The translations under genes were made by a program, and so were the position numbers. DNA of 5,764 nucleotides from Thermoplasmatota archaeon (GTDB lineage Archaea > Thermoplasmatota > Thermoplasmata > RBG-16-68-12 > JAGMCJ01), in assembly GCA_022848825.1 (NCBI GenBank), contig JAJISH010000001.1, forward strand, positions 1-5,764. Direction: 5' to 3'. Each line of letters begins with the position of its first letter. Positions within the stretch are counted from its first letter, which is position 1. Shown piece by piece: positions 1 through 4,533 of this stretch. A model generated the notes under the pieces. The model was given only the letters and a program-made list of their open reading frames with translations, ran no database searches and was not told where the DNA came from.

Positions 1-177
1 CCTGCCCTCCCGCTCGATAAGCTCGAAGCCGATGTCAATCTCTCTCGTTACCGGAATAAGAACGCTCCTCACATCGGACTCAATCTTGAAGTCCTTATCC
101 AGAGCGTCCATCTCCAGAAGGCTCTTGCGAATGGCCTCGCCTTTGGCCTTGGGGACGACCAAGAACAGAGATCTCAT
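1..177 (-). CDS. Trm5/Taw2-family tRNA position-37 methyltransferase, N-terminal fragment (gene continues past the window edge)
   Basis: Only the first 59 residues are present; the rest lies before base 1. The fragment opens MRSLFLVVPKAKGEAIRKSL and continues with LDKDFKI (residues 26-32), IPV (41-43) and DIGFELIERE (48-57). This order matches the small N-terminal D1 domain of archaeal Trm5 proteins as I remember them: a beta strand, a KxxGExxRxxL helix, an LxKDxKI turn, an IPV strand and a conserved FEL segment. Family members bind tRNA and use S-adenosylmethionine at G37, either for m1G37 formation (Trm5) or for the aminocarboxypropyl transfer of wyosine synthesis (Taw2). The catalytic domain is outside the window, so the two cannot be told apart. 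I chose the ATG at 177 because it gives the conserved family start. The ATG at 190 is in another frame. A TATA-like box about 30 bases upstream predicts an almost leaderless mRNA. Confidence 0.72.
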   Translation of the reverse strand, partial: MRSLFLVVPKAKGEAIRKSLLEMDALDKDFKIESDVRSVLIPVTREIDIGFELIEREGR

Positions 178-200
178 CTGGCGATATCATGGGAGAGATT

Positions 201-212
201 CTATTTATTATC
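201..212 (-). promoter_or_regulatory. TATA box for the Trm5/Taw2-family gene
   Basis: Read on the minus strand the sequence is GATAATAAATAG, an A/T-rich box in an otherwise mixed region. Its centre is about 30 bases from the ATG at 177, so transcription would start around 180-183 and leave a leader of only a few bases. No Shine-Dalgarno sequence precedes the ATG, which agrees with leaderless translation. The placement comes from spacing and motif alone. Confidence 0.5.
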
Positions 213-220
213 TATCCAAT

Positions 221-240
221 GGAATTCCAACGTGAATTCC
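221..240. repeat. Inverted repeat GGAATTC-(6)-GAATTCC upstream of the Trm5/Taw2-family promoter
   Basis: A perfect 7-bp inverted repeat (221-227 and 234-240) is separated by six bases. Its left arm is part of the palindrome GGAATTCC. It ends about 9 bases upstream of the TATA box at 201-212 and lies between the stop codon of the membrane-protein gene and that promoter. It could be a protein-binding site or a weak hairpin at the 3' end of the upstream transcript. No T-run follows it on the minus strand, which argues against a simple terminator. Confidence 0.4.
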
Positions 241-244
241 CAAA

Positions 245-265
245 GAAGAGAGCTAACCGCTCTTC
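245..265 (-). terminator. Possible weak hairpin terminator spanning the stop codon of the small membrane-protein gene
   Basis: On the minus strand GAAGAG (265-260) can pair with CTCTTC (250-245) around a nine-base loop that contains the TAG stop codon. The downstream arm runs into the pyrimidine-rich string CTCTCTTCTTT. The stem is short and the T-run broken, so this is only a candidate. Confidence 0.22.
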
Positions 266-480
266 CCTCCACTACGCGATGATATCGCTACCAGAATGAC
301 CATCACGATGCTGCACAAGAACGAAAACAACAAGCATATCGCATTCCCACCATCTCCGCTCCACACCAGGTATATTATCAGCGTGATCAAGAAAAAGATG
401 AAGGACATCAACACAAGCGATCCAACCAGAATGCCCTCACGAAAAGCAAAGCTCATCAACACTCTCTTGCTCTTCCTCAA
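253..480 (-). CDS. Small two-helix membrane protein of unknown function
   Basis: I do not recognise a family. From a TTG start at 480 the product is 75 residues: a basic N-terminus (RKSKR), a long hydrophobic segment at about 16-40 (starts GILVGSLVLMSF, ends LIIYLVW), a short SGDGG turn, a second hydrophobic segment at about 46-66 and a basic, glycine-rich tail. Basic residues at both ends predict a helical hairpin with both termini in the cytoplasm. The start is uncertain. The frame is open back to 543, but a TATA box at 518-526 lies inside that extension. GGAGG (493-489) sits eight bases before the TTG, which favours 480; an ATG at 456 would give 67 residues. The gene has its own promoter, is divergent from dph5 and lies upstream of the Trm5/Taw2-family gene on the same strand. 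Hydrophobic composition is the main evidence that it is real. Confidence 0.55.
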   Translation of the reverse strand: MRKSKRVLMSFAFREGILVGSLVLMSFIFFLITLIIYLVWSGDGGNAICLLFSFLCSIVMVILVAISSRSGGKSG

Positions 481-488
481 CGGAACAT

Positions 489-493
489 CCTCC
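489..493 (-). promoter_or_regulatory. Shine-Dalgarno GGAGG selecting the TTG start of the small membrane protein
   Basis: GGAGG on the minus strand is fully complementary to the usual archaeal 16S rRNA 3' tail. It ends eight bases before the TTG at 480. It lies downstream of the predicted transcription start near 496, so it would be in the mRNA. This decides the start proposed here. Confidence 0.42.
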
Positions 494-517
494 AGTCCAT
501 AATTGCTCCATCCTCCC

Positions 518-526
518 TTATATATT
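518..526 (-). promoter_or_regulatory. TATA box for the small membrane-protein gene
   Basis: The minus strand reads AATATATAA, a strong archaeal TATA box. It is followed by G/A-rich sequence and a Shine-Dalgarno about 30 bases downstream. The expected transcription start is near 496. The box is nearly symmetric and could also act toward dph5, but its distance to the dph5 start (about 60 bases) fits less well than the box at 551-558. Confidence 0.5.
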
Positions 527-550
527 CCCCTCACCCTTCTCAACCCTCGA

Positions 551-558
551 TTTTATCA
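551..558 (+). promoter_or_regulatory. TATA box for dph5
   Basis: TTTTATCA is centred about 27 bases before the GTG at 582, so transcription should begin at or next to the start codon. The sequence between box and start contains no Shine-Dalgarno motif, as expected for a leaderless mRNA. Confidence 0.5.
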
Positions 559-581
559 TCCAGACAGACCATTAACCCAAT

Positions 582-1370
582 GTGATAATATTCATAGGCT
601 TAGGGCTCTTCGACGAGAAGGACATAACGGTGAACGGGATGGAGGAGGCCCGCTCGTGCGATGCCCTCTTCGCAGAGTTCTACACGTCCAAGCTCATAGG
701 CGCAACTCGGGAAAGCATCGAATCCCTTATCGGCAAGGAGATCCGAGTCCTCGGCCGGGAGGACGTCGAGAAGGGCGACATCATTCTTGAGGCCGCCAAA
801 TCCAAGCGCGTGGGGCTCCTCATCGGAGGCGATCCGATGACCGCGACGACCCATGTCGACCTGAGGCTCAGGGCCAAGAAGATGGGGATACCCACGAGAA
901 TAGTGTACGGCGTCTCGATCCTGACGGCCGCAGCTGGGCTGGTCGGCCTTCAGTCGTACAAGTTCGGCAGGACGACGAGCCTCCCGTTCCCGCAGGAGAA
1001 GTTCTTCCCCACGAGCCCGTACGAGGTCATCCACGAGAACCGCATGATGGGGCTGCACACGCTGATCCTCCTGGACATAGGCGAAGATGGCAGGGAGATG
1101 GGCGCGAAGGAGGCACTGGACTACCTCTTGAAAATGGAAGGGAAAGAGCAGAAGAAGGCGTTCATCGAGGACACGGTCGTGTGCGTCGTCTCGGAGGTGG
1201 GCTCTCCTGATGCGGTAGCCAGATGCGATAGGGTGGGCAAGCTCTTGGGCATGGACCTTGGGGAGCCCCTTCACTGCCTGATCATTCCCGCGGACCTTCA
1301 CTTCATGGAGAAAGAGGCCCTCATCGCCTTTGCGGGTGCGCCCGAAGACGTGGACGAGAGGATGCACTAG
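582..1370 (+). CDS. dph5: Diphthine synthase (S-adenosylmethionine-dependent EF2 histidine modification)
   Basis: The enzyme repeatedly methylates the aminocarboxypropyl-histidine of elongation factor 2, the second stage of diphthamide synthesis in the cytoplasm. The 262 residues match the usual archaeal Dph5 length of about 260. Visible motifs in order are GLGLFDEKDIT (6-16), AEFYTS (31-36), GGDPMTATTH (82-91, the SAM-binding loop of the tetrapyrrole-methylase fold), GVSILTAAAGLVGLQSYKFG (110-129), the following RTTSLPFP (130-137), GLHTLILLDI and a C-terminal IIPADLHFMEKEAL. Position 109 is tyrosine in YGVSI, where I recall many relatives having histidine or asparagine just before the conserved SI. 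The start is GTG at 582, which directly gives the family's usual IIFIGLGL opening. An ATG at 580 overlaps it in another frame and is followed at once by TGA. There is no Shine-Dalgarno, and a TATA box lies 27 bases upstream. The stop overlaps the stop of the convergent methyltransferase gene. Confidence 0.95.
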   Translation: MIIFIGLGLFDEKDITVNGMEEARSCDALFAEFYTSKLIGATRESIESLIGKEIRVLGREDVEKGDIILEAAKSKRVGLLIGGDPMTATTHVDLRLRAKKMGIPTRIVYGVSILTAAAGLVGLQSYKFGRTTSLPFPQEKFFPTSPYEVIHENRMMGLHTLILLDIGEDGREMGAKEALDYLLKMEGKEQKKAFIEDTVVCVVSEVGSPDAVARCDRVGKLLGMDLGEPLHCLIIPADLHFMEKEALIAFAGAPEDVDERMH

Positions 1371-2116
1371 CGCGCTTCAGTGACCAACTCATCCAGTTGC
1401 CCTGCATCCCATGCGTAGACGAGGACATCGTAGCTGTTTTCGAATTCCTCTCCGGACCACCTCTCCCTCATCTCCGCAATCACGGCTCTGTGCAGCTCCT
1501 CTGGGACTTCCCATTGACTCGAAAAGCACCTTTCATCCAGTCTGTCTATGACGCGATCAGCTGCTCGATGGTGCGTCACACTTGCCACCTCCTTCACTAA
1601 CCTGGGTTTCACCCTTTCGGCGAGACCCTTCTCCCCTACGCCTGGATGGTCCTTGTCGTACCCGTGCTCTCTGAGCAAATCATGATACGTCTCACCAAAC
1701 CATTTCGTTTCGTTCTCGATTACGACAGACATAAGAGAATCTCTCAGGACCCTCCTGATTTCCGCGACCGTGCGGGTCCAGTCCTCAAGGAGATGGAAGA
1801 CATGGACCGCCAAGGCGAAGTCGAATGCTGCGTCTCTGAATGGTAAGGATGACGAGTCCGCTCTTGCCAGGCGATCGAACCCTTTGCATCTGGAGATCCC
1901 GAGCATCTCCTCAGATATGTCGATGCCCACAACCGAAAAACCCCTCCTTGATAGTGGAAGTGCGAATCTGGCGGTTCCGGATCCAACGTCGAGTATGCCC
2001 GAACTCTCAGGCATTTCCTCGCACAGGGCGTCAAGGACGCTGTTCATCGCGTCCTCTGGCAACTCCCTGGTCTTATCATATTCATCGGCGATCCTGTCGA
2101 AGCTTACTCTCTTCAC
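1367..2116 (-). CDS. Class I SAM-dependent methyltransferase (UbiE/type 11-like), substrate unknown
   Basis: From a GTG at 2116 the product has 249 residues and begins with the family-typical FDRIADEYDKTR (6-17). Rossmann-fold motifs follow: LDVGSGTARFA (42-52, motif I), VVGIDIS with the ribose-binding acid D66, ADSSSLPF (86-93) and FDFALAVHVFHLLEDW (98-113). The helix EIRRVLR (119-125), usually followed by PGG in such enzymes, here continues DSL. The C-terminal half, about 115 residues, is charged and would hold substrate specificity; it resembles nothing I can name. Small-molecule, lipid or quinone methylation are all possible. The frame stays open to a TTG at 2164, but a TATA-like TTTAAG (2143-2138) lies inside that extension about 24 bases before the GTG, so I prefer a leaderless start at 2116. 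The gene converges on dph5 and is divergent from radA. Confidence 0.85.
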   Translation of the reverse strand: MKRVSFDRIADEYDKTRELPEDAMNSVLDALCEEMPESSGILDVGSGTARFALPLSRRGFSVVGIDISEEMLGISRCKGFDRLARADSSSLPFRDAAFDFALAVHVFHLLEDWTRTVAEIRRVLRDSLMSVVIENETKWFGETYHDLLREHGYDKDHPGVGEKGLAERVKPRLVKEVASVTHHRAADRVIDRLDERCFSSQWEVPEELHRAVIAEMRERWSGEEFENSYDVLVYAWDAGQLDELVTEAR

Positions 2117-2137
2117 AGGTGAGCGATTGTATTGGGT

Positions 2138-2143
2138 CTTAAA
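2138..2143 (-). promoter_or_regulatory. TATA-like box for the methyltransferase gene
   Basis: The minus strand reads TTTAAG within CTGTTTAAGACC. Its centre is about 24 bases before the GTG at 2116, the spacing for a transcript that begins at the start codon. It lies within the longer possible reading frame, so it argues for the shorter protein. Confidence 0.42.
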
Positions 2144-2158
2144 CAGTTGTCGTTTCAC

Positions 2159-2172
2159 CGCCAAATTCGGCG
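2159..2172. repeat. Imperfect palindrome between the methyltransferase and radA promoters
   Basis: CGCCAAATTCGGCG is symmetric at 12 of 14 positions, with four-base G/C arms around an A/T-rich centre. It lies upstream of both divergent TATA boxes, where an archaeal regulator could bind. It also falls in the upstream extension of the methyltransferase frame, and short palindromes of this quality can arise by chance. Confidence 0.25.
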
Positions 2173-2218
2173 TATTTCGAGGGGTTCAGACTTCAGTTTT
2201 ACTCATCTCCGAAAAATA

Positions 2219-2230
2219 GCCTTATAAGGC
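2219..2230 (+). promoter_or_regulatory. radA promoter: TATA box inside a perfect 12-bp palindrome
   Basis: GCCTTATAAGGC is its own reverse complement and contains TTATAA. The purine-rich GAAAAATAG just upstream could serve as the TFB-recognition element or as an alternative TATA box. From the palindrome centre the expected start is near 2250, leaving about 12 bases of leader that carry the Shine-Dalgarno. From the upstream A-rich box the leader would be about 20 bases. Confidence 0.5.
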
Positions 2231-2249
2231 GTGGCGGGATTAACTCCAC

Positions 2250-2257
2250 GGTGGTGA
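2250..2257 (+). promoter_or_regulatory. Shine-Dalgarno sequence of radA
   Basis: GGTGGTGA matches the ideal archaeal GGAGGTGA at seven of eight positions. It ends four bases before the ATG at 2262, with a second purine patch AGGA in between. It supports the ATG at 2262. It also contrasts with dph5 and the hydrolase gene, which lack such a site. Confidence 0.5.
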
Positions 2258-2261
2258 AGGA

Positions 2262-3203
2262 ATGAACGCAACAGATATCGAGGAGTTGCCAGGAGTAGGA
2301 CCTGCAACCGCCGACAAACTGAAGGACGCTGGATACACCGATCTCATGGCGATTGCTGTTACGGCACCTCAGGCGCTCGCAGATGCCGCCGAGATTGGCG
2401 CGAGCACGGCTCAGAAGATTATCGCGGCCGCCAGGGAGGCCGCGGACATCGGTGGATTCGAGACAGGAGAGGCGCTGCTGGAGAAGCGTAAGTTTGTAGG
2501 AAAACTGACATCGGGGGCGAAGGCCCTGAACGAGCTTCTCGGTGGCGGATTCGAGACACAGGCCATAAGTGAGCTCTTTGGCGAATTCGGGAGCGGCAAG
2601 ACACAGATCGCACATCAGCTCGCGGTGAACGTGACCCTCCCAGTCGACCAAGGAGGACTCGATGGCGGGACGATTTGGATTGATAGCGAGAACACGTTCA
2701 GGCCAGAGAGAATATCACAAATGGCGACCGCTCTGGAACTGGATCCGGACGAAACGCTCAAAAGCATACACGTTGCTCGGGCTTTCAATTCCCATCACCA
2801 GATGCTTCTCGCAGAGAAGGCAATGGAGGTTGCCAAGGAATACAACGCTAGGCTTCTCGTGGTCGACTCTATGACCGCGCATTTCAGGGCGGAGTACATA
2901 GGAAGGGGAGCTCTCGCCGAAAGGCAGCAGCTTCTCAACAAGCACATGCACGGTCTTCTGAGGTTTGGAGATGTCTTCAACGCTGTGATTTGTGTGACGA
3001 ACCAGGTCATGGCAAAGCCGGATGCATTCTTTGGGGACCCGACCCGTCCGATTGGCGGTCACATCGTCGGCCACACCGCCACATTCAGATTGTATCTCAG
3101 GAAGAGCAAAGGCGGAAAACGCATCGCGAGGCTCGTGGACTCTCCAAACCTTCCAGAGGGCGAAGCTGTCTTCCTCGTTGACGGGAACGGCGTATCCGAC
3201 TGA
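2262..3203 (+). CDS. radA: DNA repair and recombination protein RadA
   Basis: Archaeal RecA/Rad51 orthologue: it forms ATP-dependent filaments on single-stranded DNA and drives strand exchange in homologous recombination. The 313 residues match the usual length, and there is no intein. Domains in order are a helix-hairpin-helix N-terminal domain (4-60, with [12 protein letters not shown]), the linker polymerisation motif GGFETG (64-69, the FxxG form I recall from euryarchaea rather than FxxA), Walker A GEFGSGKT (107-114), catalytic E143 in [12 protein letters not shown], Walker B LLVVD (198-202) with loop L1 following, and loop L2 (about 252-270, including [14 protein letters not shown]). The C-terminal ATP-cap segment SPNLPEGEA lies at 294-302. 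All key residues are present, so the protein should be active. The start is set by a strong Shine-Dalgarno. It is the first plus-strand gene after the divergent promoter region, 40 bases before the hydrolase gene. Confidence 0.97.
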   Translation: MNATDIEELPGVGPATADKLKDAGYTDLMAIAVTAPQALADAAEIGASTAQKIIAAAREAADIGGFETGEALLEKRKFVGKLTSGAKALNELLGGGFETQAISELFGEFGSGKTQIAHQLAVNVTLPVDQGGLDGGTIWIDSENTFRPERISQMATALELDPDETLKSIHVARAFNSHHQMLLAEKAMEVAKEYNARLLVVDSMTAHFRAEYIGRGALAERQQLLNKHMHGLLRFGDVFNAVICVTNQVMAKPDAFFGDPTRPIGGHIVGHTATFRLYLRKSKGGKRIARLVDSPNLPEGEAVFLVDGNGVSD

Positions 3204-3210
3204 GGAAATC

Positions 3211-3218
3211 CTAAATAT
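3211..3218 (+). promoter_or_regulatory. TATA box for the metallo-hydrolase gene
   Basis: CTAAATAT lies just after the radA stop codon, with purine-rich GGAAAT upstream as a possible TFB site. Its centre is about 29 bases before the ATG at 3244, so the message would begin within a few bases of the start. There is no Shine-Dalgarno in front of that ATG. The downstream genes can thus be transcribed independently of radA. Confidence 0.5.
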
Positions 3219-3243
3219 CGAACCTGCCCTATTGCGACTCCTC

Positions 3244-3897
3244 ATGGAAGTGCGACTCATTGCGGATCCAGGGTACGATGCGAACATGTACCTGGTGATG
3301 TCTCGGACATCAATTCTCATTGACACTGGCACAGGCCTTTCGCCGGAGGAGTGCGTCAACGCATTGTCGGAGTTCATCGATCCGAAGGACATCGACAGGA
3401 TAATCCTCACGCACAGGCACATCGACCATGTGGGAGGGGCTAAAGCCCTCTCAGAAGCCTGCGATGCAACTCTCTACGCCTCAGAAGATGAAGCACCCTC
3501 TCTCAGGTCAGCTGACCAAGTGACGACGGCAGCGCGGATGTTCGGAAAGGAACTGGACAAGCTCGAGGTGGAGTCCATCGGATATGGCGACGTCATCGAG
3601 ATCGGGACAGAAGAGCTGAGGGTCATACACACACCAGGCCATACAAAGGGGAGCATATGCCTCTATGAGGAGGGCACGAAATCTCTCTTGTGCGGAGACA
3701 CAGTGTTCGCGTATGGAGGCGTCGGAAGATGGGATTTCCCGACTGGAAACCTCCAGGAGCTGGTGAGATCGGTTAAGAGCCTCACAGAGATTCCAGTTGA
3801 GAACCTCTATCCCGGTCACGGTCCGGTAGTGCAGGGCAATGCCCACAAGCACATCCAAGCCAGCTACAGGAGCATCAAGGTTTACACACTCGTTTGA
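3244..3897 (+). CDS. Metallo-beta-lactamase-fold hydrolase (glyoxalase II-like)
   Basis: A 217-residue single-domain metal hydrolase. The fold's ligands are all present: HRHIDH (57-62) after the TH turn, H133 in HTPGHTKGS, D152 in CGDTVF and H192 in YPGHGP. The set predicts a dinuclear zinc or iron site, and the arrangement resembles glyoxalase II and related thioesterases. The early segment DANMYLV (12-18) and IDTGTG (26-31) are typical of the family. Members hydrolyse thioesters, lactones, phosphodiesters or other substrates, and the sequence does not reveal which. The frame is open back to 3022, but that extension lies inside radA. The ATG at 3244 gives the normal domain start and has a well-placed TATA box. 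The stop is nine bases before the YrdC-domain gene, so co-transcription with that gene is likely. Confidence 0.9.
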   Translation: MEVRLIADPGYDANMYLVMSRTSILIDTGTGLSPEECVNALSEFIDPKDIDRIILTHRHIDHVGGAKALSEACDATLYASEDEAPSLRSADQVTTAARMFGKELDKLEVESIGYGDVIEIGTEELRVIHTPGHTKGSICLYEEGTKSLLCGDTVFAYGGVGRWDFPTGNLQELVRSVKSLTEIPVENLYPGHGPVVQGNAHKHIQASYRSIKVYTLV

Positions 3898-3901
3898 GGG
3901 A
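3896..3901 (+). promoter_or_regulatory. Shine-Dalgarno of the YrdC-domain gene, overlapping the hydrolase stop
   Basis: GAGGGA overlaps the TGA stop of the hydrolase gene and ends five bases before the ATG at 3907. The overlap suggests that translation of the two genes is coupled. Confidence 0.4.
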
Positions 3902-3906
3902 CGTAG

Positions 3907-4533
3907 ATGAAGCTGCTTAGGTGCAAGAAACCCGAAGACACGCTAGCGGATGAGGACTTTGAGCTAGTCCGACTCGCGTTGGAAGAAGGAAAGCTGGTCG
4001 TTTTTCCGACAGAAACCCTCTACGGTCTGGGCGGGGATCCCGAGAACGGAAGTGCCGTCGAGAGGATCTATGGTCTCAAAGGTAGGCCAAGGAATGACCC
4101 GCTCCCTATCGCTGTGAGCACGTGGGAGGATGTGGAGAGGATAGCAGAAGTCGGTGAACTTGCCCGAACACTTTTCGATGAGTTCCTGCCCGGTCCGCTG
4201 ACCCTCGTCCTCAAGAAGAGGAGAGCCATGTCCTTCAAGTTGATTTCCGGAGGCGATACGATTGGTATCAGGATTCCATTCCAGCCCCTTGTCGTGGAAC
4301 TCGCAGAGGAGTTTGGCCCCATAACAGCCACAAGCGCAAATCTCCACGGCGGTGAGAATCCCACGTCGGTCGAGGGGGCGATCGACCAGCTCGGAAGCAA
4401 GGTCGACTACTACGTGGACGGAGGCAAGGCCCCGCTCGGAGTTCCATCCACGATAGTGGACCTCTCGCAGAATGAGATAAGGATATTAAGAGTGGGCGCG
4501 ATTCCGAGGGAGAGGATAGAGTCCTATGGATGA
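3907..4533 (+). CDS. L-threonylcarbamoyladenylate synthase, single YrdC domain (TsaC/Sua5 family)
   Basis: The enzyme makes threonylcarbamoyl-AMP from threonine, bicarbonate and ATP, the first step of t6A synthesis at A37 of ANN-decoding tRNAs. In archaea the KEOPS complex transfers the group; its genes are not in this window. The 208 residues hold one YrdC domain: FPTETLYGLGGD (33-44), LKGRPRNDPLP (57-67) with basic K58 and R60, FLPGPLTLVLK (93-103), GIRIP (120-124), TATSAN (140-145) and a C-terminal GVPSTIVDL. The extra C-terminal domain of full Sua5 (about 340 residues) is absent, so the protein is built like bacterial TsaC. A YrdC-like protein with another role is possible but less likely given these motifs. 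The ATG at 3907 has a Shine-Dalgarno. The 3' end overlaps the aminopeptidase gene by eight bases. Confidence 0.9.
   Translation: MKLLRCKKPEDTLADEDFELVRLALEEGKLVVFPTETLYGLGGDPENGSAVERIYGLKGRPRNDPLPIAVSTWEDVERIAEVGELARTLFDEFLPGPLTLVLKKRRAMSFKLISGGDTIGIRIPFQPLVVELAEEFGPITATSANLHGGENPTSVEGAIDQLGSKVDYYVDGGKAPLGVPSTIVDLSQNEIRILRVGAIPRERIESYG

Noticed and set aside
600..1367. Long open frame (255 codons) on the minus strand opposite dph5.
   Set aside because: dph5 shows every family motif in the plus frame. The opposite frame is rich in Arg, His and Leu with no recognisable domain, as expected of the antisense of a G/C-biased gene.
253..1370. Three TAG stop codons (membrane protein, dph5, methyltransferase) considered as possible pyrrolysine read-through.
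   Set aside because: dph5 and the methyltransferase are full length at their TAG. Read-through would run into an opposing gene, and no Pyl machinery or methylamine methyltransferase is present in the window.
2117..2164. Longer methyltransferase start at TTG 2164 (16 more residues).
   Set aside because: The extension contains the TATA-like box, lacks a ribosome binding site and precedes the conserved FDRIADEYDKTR opening. It cannot be fully excluded.
1770..2219. Plus-strand frame of 149 codons opposite the methyltransferase gene.
   Set aside because: The minus strand encodes the SAM-binding motifs. The plus frame is Ser/Arg-rich with no motif and overlaps the divergent promoters.
3022..3243. 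N-terminal extension of the hydrolase by 74 codons into radA.
   Set aside because: The extension overlaps the conserved L2 loop and C-terminus of RadA, reads as low-complexity out-of-frame sequence and precedes a clear TATA box and normal family start at 3244.
2715..3422. A 235-codon minus-strand frame across the radA-hydrolase junction.
   Set aside because: It spans two well-supported plus-strand genes and the promoter between them, with no recognisable motif or start signal.
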